DNA of 48,805 bases. Origin: Saprospiraceae bacterium (GTDB taxonomy: Bacteria; Bacteroidota; Bacteroidia; Chitinophagales; Saprospiraceae). Below, one piece after another: positions 25,663-35,491 of the stretch (its first letter is position 1; the number at the start of each line of letters is the position of its first letter). Under the pieces are notes generated by a model, which was given only the letters and a program-made list of their open reading frames with translations, was not told the origin of the DNA and made no database searches. Both the position numbers and the translations under genes were made by a program. The stretch is taken from NCBI GenBank assembly GCA_019694295.1, contig JAIBCG010000017.1:1-48805 (forward strand), read 5' to 3'.

Positions 25663-27264
25663 TTAAAGGATCGTTGATTCAATGAAGGGCTTTTTGTCCG
25701 GATAATCGGTAGTATAATGCAGACCACGGCTTTCTTTTCTCGAATATGCTGACCTGGTAATCAGATAACCGATGGTGATGAGATTGCGCAGTTCGCACAA
25801 TTGTGGCGAAATACTTGTTTTTCCGTAAAGATCCTCCGTTTCTTGATAAAGTATGTAAAGCCTGTCAAGCGCCCTCTTGAGACGAACATCAGAACGGACA
25901 ATACCTACATAGCTGCTCATAATTTCCTTCAGTTCTTTAAGACTTTGGGTAATGAGTACCATCTCCTTTGGGTCTGTAGTACCTTCAGTATCCCAGTCTG
26001 GAATGCCTTCGACAAAGCTGAGAGCGTCAATGTTATCCTTTACATCGAGAAATATTCTATGAGCAAATACCATGGCTTCGAGGAGTGAATTGGATGCAAG
26101 ACGGTTGGCGCCATGCAGCCCGGTTGATGTACATTCGCCACAGGCATACAGATGTGTGATGGATGAACGACCGGCTTCATCTACTTTGATACCGCCGCAC
26201 ATATAGTGGCAGGCAGGCACCACAGGTATCATCTGTTGCATCGCATCGATGCCTATACTCAGGCATTTATTATAAATAGTAGGGAAATGTTCAATAAATT
26301 TTTCCTTGTCGAGATGCCTGCAGTCAAGATACATACAGTCTTCACCATTGAGCTTCATTTCGTTGTCTATGGCCCTTGCTACAATATCTCTTGGAGCCAG
26401 AGACAGTCTTGGGTCATATTTTTGCATAAATTCCGTACCGTCCCTGTGCTTCAATACTGCACCAAAACCTCGTACCGCTTCCGAGACCAAGAAGGATGGA
26501 TTCTCACCTGCAGGATTGTAAAGCGAGGTAGGATGAAACTGTACAAACTCCATATTTTCCACACGCCCTTTAGCACGATACACCATTGCTATGCCGTCGC
26601 CCGTAGCAATTTTCGGATTGGTTGTTGATTTATAGACCTGTCCGCAGCCACCGGTAGCTATTACTGTTATTTTGGCAAGAATTGTATCGAATTTTGAAAG
26701 ATTCTTGTCAAAAACATAAGCACCATAGCATTCAATACCCGGTGTCACACGTGTTATGTTGTGACCAAGATGATGCTGTGTGATAATATCCAGAGCGAAA
26801 TAATGCTCATGTACAGTGATGTTCTTTAGCGTTCTACTCTCTTCTATCAAAGCCCGTTGTATCTCCCATCCTGTAAGGTCTTTATAATGCAATATGCGAT
26901 TTTCTGAATGGCCACCTTCTCGGCCAAGGTCATAGGCATGCTCCTTTGTCTGATCAAATCTCGTCCCCCAGTCGATTATTTCCTGAACTCTCTGAGGCCC
27001 TTCATTGACTACTATGGCTGCTACCTTTTCATCTACCAGGCCATCACCTGCTATGAGTGTGTCTTCAAGATGCTTGTCAAACGAGTCTTTTTCCTTATTC
27101 CATACTGCTGCTACTCCACCCTGAGCATATCGGGTATTGCTTTCGTCATCTTCAGTCTTTGTAAGGATAGTAATCTCGAGGTCAGGTCGTTCTTTTGCTA
27201 TTTTAATGGCAAAGGTCATTCCTGCTATTCCGCCACCAATGACCAAAATATCTGTATTAATCAC
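25663..27264 (-). CDS. nadB: L-aspartate oxidase
   Basis: A flavoprotein of 533 residues that oxidises aspartate to iminoaspartate, the first step of de novo NAD synthesis. It starts with the FAD loop VIGGGIAGMTFAI, then NTRYAQGGVAAVW, the substrate region FVQFHPTSLY and the second FAD contact GANRLASNSLLEAMVFA. The start is a GTG at 27264; an in-frame stop lies two codons upstream, so no alternative exists. nadA and nadC are not in the window. It is transcribed away from the glycosyltransferase gene and converges with recX. Confidence 0.96.
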   Translation of the reverse strand: MINTDILVIGGGIAGMTFAIKIAKERPDLEITILTKTEDDESNTRYAQGGVAAVWNKEKDSFDKHLEDTLIAGDGLVDEKVAAIVVNEGPQRVQEIIDWGTRFDQTKEHAYDLGREGGHSENRILHYKDLTGWEIQRALIEESRTLKNITVHEHYFALDIITQHHLGHNITRVTPGIECYGAYVFDKNLSKFDTILAKITVIATGGCGQVYKSTTNPKIATGDGIAMVYRAKGRVENMEFVQFHPTSLYNPAGENPSFLVSEAVRGFGAVLKHRDGTEFMQKYDPRLSLAPRDIVARAIDNEMKLNGEDCMYLDCRHLDKEKFIEHFPTIYNKCLSIGIDAMQQMIPVVPACHYMCGGIKVDEAGRSSITHLYACGECTSTGLHGANRLASNSLLEAMVFAHRIFLDVKDNIDALSFVEGIPDWDTEGTTDPKEMVLITQSLKELKEIMSSYVGIVRSDVRLKRALDRLYILYQETEDLYGKTSISPQLCELRNLITIGYLITRSAYSRKESRGLHYTTDYPDKKPFIESTIL

Positions 27265-27334
27265 GTCTTAATTGTTAGTATTGAGGTATTTTTGGTAAAA
27301 TTAATTGATTTCTGTAGAAAGTATGTAAAAAAGT

Positions 27335-28456
27335 ATGAGAATAGCAGTAAATACAAGGTTATTGTTGAAAGGAAAGTTGGAGGGAATCGGTTGGTACACT
27401 TACGAAGTACTTAAACACATGGTAGAAACGCACCCTGATGATGAATTTATTTTCCTGTTTGACCGTCCATTTGATGAAAAATTTTTATTTGGAAAAAATG
27501 TTACCGGAATAGTGGTTCCTCCTCCTGCAAGGCATCCTGTTCTTTGGTATGTATGGTTTGAATGGTCACTACCTCCTATACTAAAAAAGTTAAAAGCCGA
27601 CGTCTTTTTGAGCCCTGATGGTTATTGTAGCCTGAAGAGCAAGGTACCAGTCCTAATGACGATGCATGATCTGGCCTATCTTCATTTTCCCAATCAGGTA
27701 GCCTGGCTTACACAAAAATATTATGAACGATATGTTCCAAAATTTTTGAAACGCGCCGAGAAAGTAGCTGTTGTGTCAGATTATGTAAAAAATGATATAG
27801 TTAGTAATCTGGGTATTCCGGCTCAAAAGATATTCAGAGCCTACAATGGTGTCAGGCAGGAATTTCAGCCAATAAATAATTCGGAAAAAGAAAAAACACA
27901 AAACCAATATACCTCCGGTAAAGAATATTTCCTTTACTATGGCGCTATACATCCCCGAAAGAATATCCTGAACCTGATAGCAGCCTTCGAGCAATACAAA
28001 TCTAACAATGGAGGCCATAAAACACTACTACTTGCCGGCCGTATGGCATGGAAAACTTCAGAAATTGAGAATAAAATCAAACAATCGCCATTTTCATCTG
28101 ACATTTACCATGTTGACTACCTTGGCGATGAACTTCCTCGTGTAGTTGCTTCCGCATTCGCTGTAGTCTATGTTTCAATGTTTGAAGGCTTCGGGCTGCC
28201 CGTAGCAGAGGCTATGAAATGTGGGGTACCGGTAATAACCTCTAATGTTACATCAATGCCGGAGGTAGCAGGTGATGCTGCAATCTGTGTCAATCCGCAT
28301 GATGTGACAGAGATAGCAAATGCCTTATGCAGACTCGATCAAGACAATGACCTTGTGCGGGAATTGTCCGGAAAAGGAATAGTTCAGGCCAACAAATTTG
28401 ACTGGAAAATATGCTCTGACCAGATATATAAGGAATTAAGACAGCTCGTTGAATAG
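27335..28456 (+). CDS. Glycosyltransferase family 4 protein
   Basis: A GT-B fold glycosyltransferase of 373 residues. The N-terminal Rossmann half begins [20 protein letters not shown] with a glycine-rich loop. The C-terminal half has [18 protein letters not shown] and the nucleotide-sugar Glu pair in [19 protein letters not shown], then [15 protein letters not shown]. It would add a sugar to a lipid, polysaccharide or glycan precursor. No other glycan genes surround it, so the acceptor is unknown. TATTTTTG at 27287 could be a -7 element, but its spacing to an upstream TTG is wrong. Confidence 0.9.
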   Translation: MRIAVNTRLLLKGKLEGIGWYTYEVLKHMVETHPDDEFIFLFDRPFDEKFLFGKNVTGIVVPPPARHPVLWYVWFEWSLPPILKKLKADVFLSPDGYCSLKSKVPVLMTMHDLAYLHFPNQVAWLTQKYYERYVPKFLKRAEKVAVVSDYVKNDIVSNLGIPAQKIFRAYNGVRQEFQPINNSEKEKTQNQYTSGKEYFLYYGAIHPRKNILNLIAAFEQYKSNNGGHKTLLLAGRMAWKTSEIENKIKQSPFSSDIYHVDYLGDELPRVVASAFAVVYVSMFEGFGLPVAEAMKCGVPVITSNVTSMPEVAGDAAICVNPHDVTEIANALCRLDQDNDLVRELSGKGIVQANKFDWKICSDQIYKELRQLVE

Positions 28457-28475
28457 TATTTTGGGTGGTTTCAAA

Positions 28476-29279
28476 TCAGAATTTAAATATTAATTCCTTC
28501 AATAGAATATAGATACCCATAGCGAGTACAAACCATCCAAATACCGATTTCAGCTTTGATCCGTCAATTTTTTTACAAAGATAATTACCAATGAATATAC
28601 CGATAATAGAAACAGCAGCAAAACCGAACAACAATGGCCAGTCCATGTTCTGGTCACCTTGCAGGTCCCCTGTAAAGCCTATCAACGCATTGGCTGCAAT
28701 AATAAATAGCGAGGTGCCAATAGCCGTTTTCATAGGTATTCTGGCAAAAAATACCAGGGCAGGGATAATGAGAAATCCGCCCCCTACTCCTACCAAACCT
28801 GTCAGGCCACCTACTGCTATACCTTGAAGAAATAACATTTTATAATTAATTTTCCGCGTTTCAGCAGTTTGGGCATTATCAATCTTAGCCGGCTTTATCA
28901 TTGAGTAGGAAGCCAATATCATGACCACAGCAAACAAAATCAACAAAAACAAAGACTTTGTAAACACAAAACCGGAAATGTTGAAAAGCACATCAGGAAT
29001 GGCCGGAACGATCCACAATCTTGTCGTATAAACCGCCAGCAAAGAAGGAATACCAAATAAAATGATGGTTTTGTAATCAACTGTACTCTGAAAACTCTTC
29101 TGTATGGCACCTACCAAAGCCGTAGTGCCTACAATAAAAAGCGAATATGCGGTAGCATGCACCGGTTCTATTCCCATAACATAAACTAAAATCGGTACGG
29201 TAAGTATTGAACCCCCACTACCTATCAACCCTAATGAAATACCTACCAATGCAGCCAAAGCATAAGCCAATATTACCAT
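28476..29279 (-). CDS. Sulfite exporter TauE/SafE family permease
   Basis: A 267-residue membrane protein with about eight helices in two repeats. Each repeat starts with a glycine-rich signature: ISLGLIGSGGSILTVPIL near the N-terminus and GLTGLVGVGGGFLIIPALV in the middle. Members export sulfite, sulfoacetate or related anions, or import sulfur compounds. Its substrate is unknown. It lies about 25 kb from the cysteine operon, so a link is only speculative. It converges with the glycosyltransferase gene with a 19-bp gap. Confidence 0.9.
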   Translation of the reverse strand: MVILAYALAALVGISLGLIGSGGSILTVPILVYVMGIEPVHATAYSLFIVGTTALVGAIQKSFQSTVDYKTIILFGIPSLLAVYTTRLWIVPAIPDVLFNISGFVFTKSLFLLILFAVVMILASYSMIKPAKIDNAQTAETRKINYKMLFLQGIAVGGLTGLVGVGGGFLIIPALVFFARIPMKTAIGTSLFIIAANALIGFTGDLQGDQNMDWPLLFGFAAVSIIGIFIGNYLCKKIDGSKLKSVFGWFVLAMGIYILLKELIFKF

Positions 29280-29420
29280 ACTCGAATATTTTTACACAAA
29301 AGTCCATTAAAAAATCGGCAAACACGGTAATAAATATCACAAACCCAACCTCTGATTTAAATATTTTTTTAATGTATGAGCAACTTTTTATTAAAAGTGG
29401 CGTAAAATAAAAAAAGCGTT

Positions 29421-29428
29421 TATATTTG
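29421..29428 (+). promoter_or_regulatory. -7 element of the tRNA-Cys promoter
   Basis: TATATTTG matches TAnnTTTG and lies 14 bp before the tRNA-Cys 5' end. No good TTG is found 17-23 bp upstream. Confidence 0.4.
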
Positions 29429-29442
29429 CGCTTCGTTTTAAT

Positions 29443-29513
29443 GGTCGTGTGGCCGAGTGGCTAGGCAGAGCTCTGCAAAAGCTTCTACAGCGGTTCGAAT
29501 CCGTTCACGACCT
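29443..29513 (+). tRNA. tRNA-Cys (GCA)
   Basis: Acceptor GGTCGTG pairs perfectly with CACGACC, followed by discriminator T as expected for tRNA-Cys. The anticodon stem GAGCT/AGCTT closes loop CTGCAAA with anticodon GCA, and the T-arm is CGG-TTCGAAT-CCG. CCA is not encoded. A strong terminator follows within 10 bp. Confidence 0.95.
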
Positions 29514-29520
29514 CTACAAA

Positions 29521-29558
29521 AAAAGATGCACCGGAGACGGATGCATCTTTTCTTTTTT
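29521..29558 (+). terminator. Terminator after tRNA-Cys
   Basis: AAAAGATGCA at 29521-29530 pairs with TGCATCTTTT at 29542-29551, with an inner CCG-GAGA-CGG extension and a long T-run. It may also stop the convergent Omp28-like gene. Confidence 0.88.
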
Positions 29559-29574
29559 TGGTCTGATTGTGTTT

Positions 29575-30663
29575 TTATTTCACTACAGCTATTTGTTTTA
29601 CCACTCGCTCTTCGCCCAAATTAATATGTACAAAATACACACCCGCTGCAAGGTCGGCTGTAAGTAAAGGAAGTGAGATTTCTCCACTTAGCCTGCCATA
29701 ATTTTGTGCAGCTACCTGTAATCCAAGATTATTGAAAACCCGAATGCTTAATTCGTTTGCATGGCTGTTATTCACCTGAATGTAGGCAATATCCTTTACC
29801 GGATTAGGTGAAATGACAACTTTTTGATCTGCATTGAGTTCTTTGCTTGCAAGTGCTTCTTCAAGTGGTAGTTTCACTACATTCAGAAATTTATTTTCGT
29901 TGCTGAGTACGCCTACCACTACATGACATTTAGAAATATTGAACGCCTCAGGAATGGAATATTTATCATATTCATAGGTAGCTGGTTTATTGGCCAGCCA
30001 AGGTGATTTGATGGATTGGCCGATGCCATTAAAACCACCTATGAGCGCTCTTGCTACGTGATTGTACACCATCTTGTCAGCGGGTACAGGATTCGGTAGT
30101 TTTTCATATCCACCCATTTGACCATAATTGCCGCCGGCGTAATAATTGGCCTGTGCGTATCCCGAACTGGTACCTGACACACCATCTTCAATAAGTGCGA
30201 TGAAAAATTTCGGTGCCACGTAGTTTTTTGAAGGTACTGCAGTAGCAGTAACAAAGAGTTGTCTAGTAACTTTATCATAAGTAGCCTTGGCATTTAGCTC
30301 CACAGTAGCTGGTATGGCTGCTTCATCAAGGAATGGTTGTTCGATGTCTTTCGGGTCTAGCAGATGAGTACGTGCAACCACCGCGGATGGAAAACTACTG
30401 AAATTTGGAAATTTGGTAAGCCCGGCATCATAGGCATCTACTACCATCGGGTCATTTTCTCCATTGTGTACGGCTATACCCACAAAGTCATCACCATATT
30501 TGTCAGACATATAGTCCATACTGACTGCTCCGCGAGGGCAAAAACCACACCATGTGCCTGTAGCTTCTTCTACAACTACTGGCCTTACAATCTGCTGTGC
30601 TGATATAGTTGACGAGCAACAAAGCATTACAGACAGCATACATAAAAGTATATTTCTCTTCAT
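29575..30663 (-). CDS. Omp28-like thioredoxin-fold protein with T9SS sorting domain
   Basis: A secreted protein of 362 residues. A signal peptide ends at about SAQQ. The mature domain starts EEATGTWCGFCPRG, a CxxC pair (Cys39, Cys42) in a thioredoxin-like fold as in Omp28-related outer membrane proteins. A beta-rich domain follows. The last 80 residues are a T9SS type A tail with VISPNPVKDIAYIQV, VFNNLGLQVAA and LAAGVYFVHINLG. It is probably surface-exposed. A redox role is possible, but Omp28 proteins have no settled function. Confidence 0.87.
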   Translation of the reverse strand: MKRNILLCMLSVMLCCSSTISAQQIVRPVVVEEATGTWCGFCPRGAVSMDYMSDKYGDDFVGIAVHNGENDPMVVDAYDAGLTKFPNFSSFPSAVVARTHLLDPKDIEQPFLDEAAIPATVELNAKATYDKVTRQLFVTATAVPSKNYVAPKFFIALIEDGVSGTSSGYAQANYYAGGNYGQMGGYEKLPNPVPADKMVYNHVARALIGGFNGIGQSIKSPWLANKPATYEYDKYSIPEAFNISKCHVVVGVLSNENKFLNVVKLPLEEALASKELNADQKVVISPNPVKDIAYIQVNNSHANELSIRVFNNLGLQVAAQNYGRLSGEISLPLLTADLAAGVYFVHINLGEERVVKQIAVVK

Positions 30664-30814
30664 AATTGATAATTTTCATCAAAACTAAAAATTTTAATAA
30701 TAATAAGCAATTATATCAGGTTTTTATAAGAAATTTTATCTAAAACACCCTGAAGATTCAGTAAATTTCTATAGTACAACACTGGTATTGAGAAAAAGAA
30801 AGCAGTAGTAAGGC

Positions 30815-32185
30815 CTAATGATTTTTTTTACTTGTTTTGTCTTTGAAAATCGGAATGTCCAGAATTCGGGCAGCTACTACAGATCCGATTTTTAATCCTT
30901 CTTCAGCACTACTCCTGCTTTGGAATCCGGCAGCAGTACGAGAGTAAGCGTTTTCAAGTGCCATTTCTCTGAAGGAATTATAACTTCTTGGCTTACCGTT
31001 AAATTCTTTCCGGTCAATATGACTATCATCTGTCATACTGTATTTCTCGCCAAAGTATTTTGACAACACAAGCGAGGAAGCTGCTCCAAATGCTGCATGC
31101 CCTGATGGGTAAGTTGGAAAATTTGGATTCTCGTAAATCGGTCTCCATGCCTTGTCAATGAGTTTGTTGATATACGTCTGCGGACTCTTTTGTGCAAATT
31201 CGTATTTCGCTTTCCACACAATGATCGATACATCACAGAGTGAAATTCCGAGTTCGAGATACAGTTTAAGGATTGTTTCAGTTGATATTTGCTCCTCCTC
31301 CACTACTTGTCCTGCTATAGATAACCATCTTGCTACCGGAGAAAATGTAAGGCCTCTGATGTCGTCATTCCAAAATTCAGCTATCCAGCGGTTTTCTTCA
31401 CTTAATGGTTTTGACAATGTGTAAAGTGCTAAAGCTTCCTTATACATTTCGGAAGAAGGGCTCTCAGAATAAGCCGGTGGCGGACCAAGCTTATATGTAT
31501 TGACATTTATCAAAAATGGTCGAACCTTGCCCCAATAAGGCAACAGTTGGCTGGTATCGGGTTCAGTACGTATTAGCCAGCTGTTACGTCTGCCTATTAG
31601 TGTAAGGTTGTTGTCATACAGGTGCTTATGCACTTCGTGACCGTACGAATCTGTAGCTGACCATAGATATACTGCATTGGCTACCATCAGCCCGTATTTC
31701 CTCGAATTAATTCTCTTTACCAGTAGCTCTTCCGTGCTATTTTGCATTTGACTGAGTTTGTCTTCCAGTTCATTTATTTTTGCAAAACTATTCTGCGGAG
31801 CATATTGAAAGAATCGTCTAAAACTTTCAGCATAACTACTGTTTAACAAATCGACAAGGTTATAGTCCAGGATTTCACTGTATTGGGGTATTTGTAATCC
31901 ATGAAATGAATCATTTTCGATGAATGTATCTTTGTAGTAGGCTTTTGATGCTACTGCTGCTGTCAGGCTGATATACGCAAAATTCCTTGCTGATACAGGT
32001 GCGTAGTATCCATCTGTTACGCGGTCAAGCTCAAGGTAAAGCTTGTTCCAGGCAAGTATTACTTCCTTTGCCTGTGACTCGGCATCTGTCAACCGGCCAG
32101 GTCTGGTACATGTAAAAGCCCAGAAAAGTGCACCTGTGACCAGAACTACACCAAAGAAAAATAATATATTTCGGATACCTCGCAC
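30815..32185 (-). CDS. Vanadium-dependent haloperoxidase/PAP2-like protein with degenerate active site
   Basis: 456 residues, with a hydrophobic N-terminal anchor (about 5-25) and an all-helical body of the vanadium haloperoxidase/PAP2 type. The central motif is intact: FPTYPSGHAAFGAASS (Ser361, Gly362, His363). Motif 1, normally K-x6-R-P, reads KYEFAQKSP, so the Arg is Ser334. Motif 3, normally SRxxxGxH, reads SRTAAGFQSR, so the vanadate-binding or nucleophilic His is Gln422; Arg416 remains. Halogenation or phosphatase activity by the known mechanism is therefore doubtful. The start is a GTG at 32185, with an in-frame stop just upstream. It lies downstream of a two-component system on the same strand. 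Confidence 0.8.
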   Translation of the reverse strand: MRGIRNILFFFGVVLVTGALFWAFTCTRPGRLTDAESQAKEVILAWNKLYLELDRVTDGYYAPVSARNFAYISLTAAVASKAYYKDTFIENDSFHGLQIPQYSEILDYNLVDLLNSSYAESFRRFFQYAPQNSFAKINELEDKLSQMQNSTEELLVKRINSRKYGLMVANAVYLWSATDSYGHEVHKHLYDNNLTLIGRRNSWLIRTEPDTSQLLPYWGKVRPFLINVNTYKLGPPPAYSESPSSEMYKEALALYTLSKPLSEENRWIAEFWNDDIRGLTFSPVARWLSIAGQVVEEEQISTETILKLYLELGISLCDVSIIVWKAKYEFAQKSPQTYINKLIDKAWRPIYENPNFPTYPSGHAAFGAASSLVLSKYFGEKYSMTDDSHIDRKEFNGKPRSYNSFREMALENAYSRTAAGFQSRSSAEEGLKIGSVVAARILDIPIFKDKTSKKNH

Positions 32186-32248
32186 AGCTTAAATACGATG
32201 TTATTTTTTAGTTTTTAACATTTCCCTACCTATCATTATAAAATTATT

Positions 32249-33628
32249 TCAACCATTGGCAGCAATTAATCCTTCATCGAATAATATGGTGAACACTGTC
32301 CCCTTCGGCTCATTATCTGAGATAATCAGCCTGGCATGATGAATATTAAGAATACTGTCAACCAAAGCAAGACCTACTCCAGAGCCTTTGATCATACTGT
32401 TCTCTGGGCTTCTGTAAAAAGCTGAGAGTACGAGTTTTTTTTCTGCATCAGAAATACCGGGACCATGATCCGATATTTTAACCCACACATTACCCGAACC
32501 TGACAATTCTACTTTCACCTGATTATCTTTCGAAAATTTGCATCCATTATCCATTATGTTCTGCAAGGCTGTTTTAAGCAATTGTTCATTGCCTTGTATC
32601 TCCAGGTGTTCGGTTTCATCAGGCAATTGATTATAAACTACATTTATCTTGTAATGAGGAAAACTCCGAATAATGGCCGAACGCGCTTCCCATATCACTT
32701 CATCCAGCCGGATGGTCTCAAATTCTACCTGGTTGATGTTGTTCTTTATCCTGGCCAACTGCATGAGCTGGTCTGACACTACACTCAAGTCACGGACGTC
32801 TTCCAGTACCGAGCTGAGTGTTTTTCTATAATCTTCATTGCTCCGCTCCTTTGCAAGCACCACTTCTAGCTGGGAAGTGATGACCGTGAGCGGATTCTTC
32901 AACTCATGTGAGATATTAGACAAAAAGCTTTTCTGGTGTTTGAATGCTGTTTCTATCCTGTCCAGTAGTTTATTGAAAGTATCACCCAAACGCCATAATT
33001 CATCCTTGTTGCCGGTGGTCTGCAATCTCTGACTAAGATCTGATGGTAATATTTTATCCAACTGGTTCATGATATTGGTGACCGGCCTAAGAGCATTGCC
33101 TGCAAACAGCCAGCCCGAAACAGTCAGAATAATGATAATAAGGCAAAAATCTATGATGATGATATTGCGCAGATTAGCCAGATCAGTTGAATTGAATACA
33201 GCTTCGGATATCACGGTGTATTCTTTGTCAAATTTGTTTGTATAAAATATACCGATAGAATTAAACTTTCCGTGAGTAAAGCGGTACTCTCCGGAGTTCT
33301 TTACCTGTTCGAGTGTTTGTACCGGTATTTCATTTTCTTTCAGTTTGTTAAATTCGTATATTTTTTTGTTCTCGTGGTTGAAAATGAGAAAATTCTCCTT
33401 TGACTCCAGATAATATTCTGTTTTGTCAGATGCGGTTTGTTCTGTAGGCTCTACATTTTGAATATTTACCAGCATTTCGGCCGTCATGTAGGCTTTAGAC
33501 TTCAGATCGTTATAAAATTGGTCTTCTACATGGTCCTTAAATTTGAAATAAATAAAAAAAAGTGATAGTTGAAGTATTATCACTACGATGAGAATAAATT
33601 GTAGCGTGAGCCTTGTGCGTATCTGCAT
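32249..33628 (-). CDS. Sensor histidine kinase (HisKA/HATPase, HAMP)
   Basis: A membrane sensor kinase of 459 residues. Two membrane helices (about 9-30 and 154-177) flank a periplasmic domain of about 125 residues, followed by a HAMP region, a HisKA domain with SFLSNISHELKNPLTVI (His241) and an ATPase domain with NIMDNGCKFS, DHGPGISD and GSGVGLALV. It phosphorylates the response regulator encoded 3 bp upstream in the same operon. The signal is unknown; the periplasmic domain has no motif I recognise. Confidence 0.93.
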   Translation of the reverse strand: MQIRTRLTLQFILIVVIILQLSLFFIYFKFKDHVEDQFYNDLKSKAYMTAEMLVNIQNVEPTEQTASDKTEYYLESKENFLIFNHENKKIYEFNKLKENEIPVQTLEQVKNSGEYRFTHGKFNSIGIFYTNKFDKEYTVISEAVFNSTDLANLRNIIIIDFCLIIIILTVSGWLFAGNALRPVTNIMNQLDKILPSDLSQRLQTTGNKDELWRLGDTFNKLLDRIETAFKHQKSFLSNISHELKNPLTVITSQLEVVLAKERSNEDYRKTLSSVLEDVRDLSVVSDQLMQLARIKNNINQVEFETIRLDEVIWEARSAIIRSFPHYKINVVYNQLPDETEHLEIQGNEQLLKTALQNIMDNGCKFSKDNQVKVELSGSGNVWVKISDHGPGISDAEKKLVLSAFYRSPENSMIKGSGVGLALVDSILNIHHARLIISDNEPKGTVFTILFDEGLIAANG

Positions 33629-33631
33629 TGA

Positions 33632-34315
33632 TCAATCCTGTTCCTGATGAAAGATGTAGCCCATCCCAAAGCTTGTGTGAATTAATTTTTCGTCAAAACC
33701 TTTGTCAATCTTGTTGCGCAAATAATTGACATAAACCTCAACCAGGTTAGTACCGGTATCAAAATTAATATCCCAGACACATTCGGTAATTTCCTGCTTG
33801 GTTATGACCTTTTCTTTGTTTCTGATAAAATATTCCAACAGGGCAAATTCCTTAGGTGTCAATTTAATAATCTTTTCCTTTCTCTTTACTTTTTTGGTCT
33901 TCAAATCAATTTCTACATCATGATAACGTAGTATGTGGCCTGCCTGCAATTCATCTATCCGACGTCGGGTGAGTGCCTTGATGCGGGCGAGTAGCTCCCT
34001 GAATTCATAAGGTTTGGCCAGGTAATCGTCGGCCCCGGCATCCAGACCAACTATTTTGTCCTCGGTAGTGTCGAGTGCCGACACCATGATGATGGGAGTC
34101 TTGATGCCTATATTTCTGAAATGCCTGCACAGGTCGATACCATTGGTGTGTGGCAATATTACATCACTTATAATAGCATCATATTTATTGCGCTCTGCCA
34201 GAAGTTTGCCCGTATAACCATCATAAGCAAAATCGACAACAATGTGATTTTCTTCGAGACCCTGCTTGATGGACTGAACTGTTTTTGGATGATCCTCAAT
34301 AATTAATATTTTCAT
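33632..34315 (-). CDS. OmpR-family response regulator
   Basis: A 227-residue regulator with a receiver domain (acidic pocket in IIEDHP, phospho-acceptor Asp51 in IISDVILP, Lys101 in LAKPYEF) and a C-terminal winged helix with LTPKEFALLEYFIRN and TNLVEVYVNYLRNKID. It is the first gene of the two-component operon, with the kinase 3 bp downstream. Targets are unknown; the haloperoxidase-like gene 63 bp past the kinase may belong to the same transcript. Confidence 0.94.
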   Translation of the reverse strand: MKILIIEDHPKTVQSIKQGLEENHIVVDFAYDGYTGKLLAERNKYDAIISDVILPHTNGIDLCRHFRNIGIKTPIIMVSALDTTEDKIVGLDAGADDYLAKPYEFRELLARIKALTRRRIDELQAGHILRYHDVEIDLKTKKVKRKEKIIKLTPKEFALLEYFIRNKEKVITKQEITECVWDINFDTGTNLVEVYVNYLRNKIDKGFDEKLIHTSFGMGYIFHQEQD

Positions 34316-34676
34316 AGAAGCTGCTTACTAATTATAAAATGGGAATCATAATGTGTGCAGTCTCTTTTTGAACAAATGAATTTTTAAAAAAATTAACAAT
34401 TTTTAAATTGTTCTTCAAAGCCTTACACATGATGCCATTTTATATATTACGAAAAAAATTGCTAATGTTCAGAAAAATGGCAAAAAACTCAAAAATGAAG
34501 CTATTCACCACATGAAAAGTCGGAAAATGTGATTAACAGTACAAAAATTGAACAAATAAACCCACAAACGATATGATACACTGACTCTGCAAATGCATAT
34601 AAAAAAATTGGGCAGAACAGCCCATTGTATCCAACCGGACATTCTCTGAATTTTGTATCTTAATTAAACACATAAG
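34316..34676. other. Divergent intergenic region with inverted repeat
   Basis: 361 bp between the response regulator and a lipoprotein gene, very AT-rich. It has an imperfect 18-bp palindrome AACAATTTTTAAATTGTT at 34395-34412 and a hairpin TGGGC-AGAACA-GCCCA at about 34609-34624. No consensus promoter was found with both elements. Confidence 0.35.
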
Positions 34677-35279
34677 ATGAAAACATTACATTATTTTCAA
34701 ATTGCTACACTTGCTTTTCTTTTGGTATTTTCGGCATGTAGCAAGGACAATGGCACCAACGATCCCGGCACCCCTTCTACTGGTGATCCGGTGACACTAC
34801 AAGGTGTGAATTATGAAGCAAGTGGTACTGTCAAGTATGTTGACACCAACACCGGCAAAACTGAAACAATGACTTATACCAAAGTCACAGCTCAATACAA
34901 GGACCAAAGTCATATCTGGCCGGGTACATTTTACACTTTTCTTACTTTTACCAATTTAACACCCAACCAGACTATATCATTTGTATTCCCTGGCAAAGAG
35001 TTACCTAAATCGGGTATCCACAAAATAGGCCCGTGGCCAATAGCAACCAATGGAATCACCGAAGCAGATAAATTAAAAGATGGAGAGATGGCAATATTTT
35101 TCAATGGCAGATTAGCCGGAAGCAAAAGAGCTGATTTTAAAAGCATCAATGTGTTGAATGACAATGGAAAAATTTTGCTTGATTTTGGCAATGAAGTTGA
35201 TGTTTTTGATAACATCACCGGTGATAAAGCAGGCAATATTATTTTAATAAACGTTACCAAAACCACAAAGAAACTATAA
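34677..35279 (+). CDS. Hypothetical lipoprotein
   Basis: A 200-residue protein with a signal peptidase II signal (FLLVFSACSKDN, Cys21) and a Thr/Pro/Gly-rich linker, then a beta-rich domain with YEASGTVKYVDTNTG and IWPGTFYTFLTFTNL. I do not recognise the family. It should sit in the outer or inner membrane facing the periplasm or surface. It is monocistronic, ending at the terminator at 35434. Confidence 0.72.
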   Translation: MKTLHYFQIATLAFLLVFSACSKDNGTNDPGTPSTGDPVTLQGVNYEASGTVKYVDTNTGKTETMTYTKVTAQYKDQSHIWPGTFYTFLTFTNLTPNQTISFVFPGKELPKSGIHKIGPWPIATNGITEADKLKDGEMAIFFNGRLAGSKRADFKSINVLNDNGKILLDFGNEVDVFDNITGDKAGNIILINVTKTTKKL

Positions 35280-35433
35280 CTCTGAGACTTTTAAGGCTGT
35301 TGCAGACATCCATACAACCTCAATGCCAACTTTGTATCAATCTACAAATTATAATCCTCGGCATGGTGTGCAACCAGTCATGAAGCGGCACTATAATGTG
35401 ATGACCATTATATAAGTGCATTCACCTATTACC

Positions 35434-35466
35434 AAAAGCCTGCAATACATGCAGGCTTTTTTGCTT
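35434..35466 (+). terminator. Terminator after the lipoprotein gene
   Basis: AAAAGCCTGC at 35434-35443 pairs perfectly with GCAGGCTTTT at 35451-35460 around loop AATACAT, followed by TT. Its T-tract merges into the -33 element of the next promoter. Confidence 0.82.
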
Positions 35467-35491
35467 TCCAGGCTTTTAGAATATATCTTTG
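35460..35491 (+). promoter_or_regulatory. Promoter of the TPR kinase operon
   Basis: TTTG at 35460-35463, a 20-bp spacer and TATCTTTG at 35484-35491 match the Bacteroidota consensus fully. The predicted start is near 35497, leaving a very short leader before the ATG at 35511. Confidence 0.72.

Noticed and set aside
27287-27294. TATTTTTG before the glycosyltransferase as a full promoter
   Set aside because: The only TTG upstream is 12 bp away, too close.
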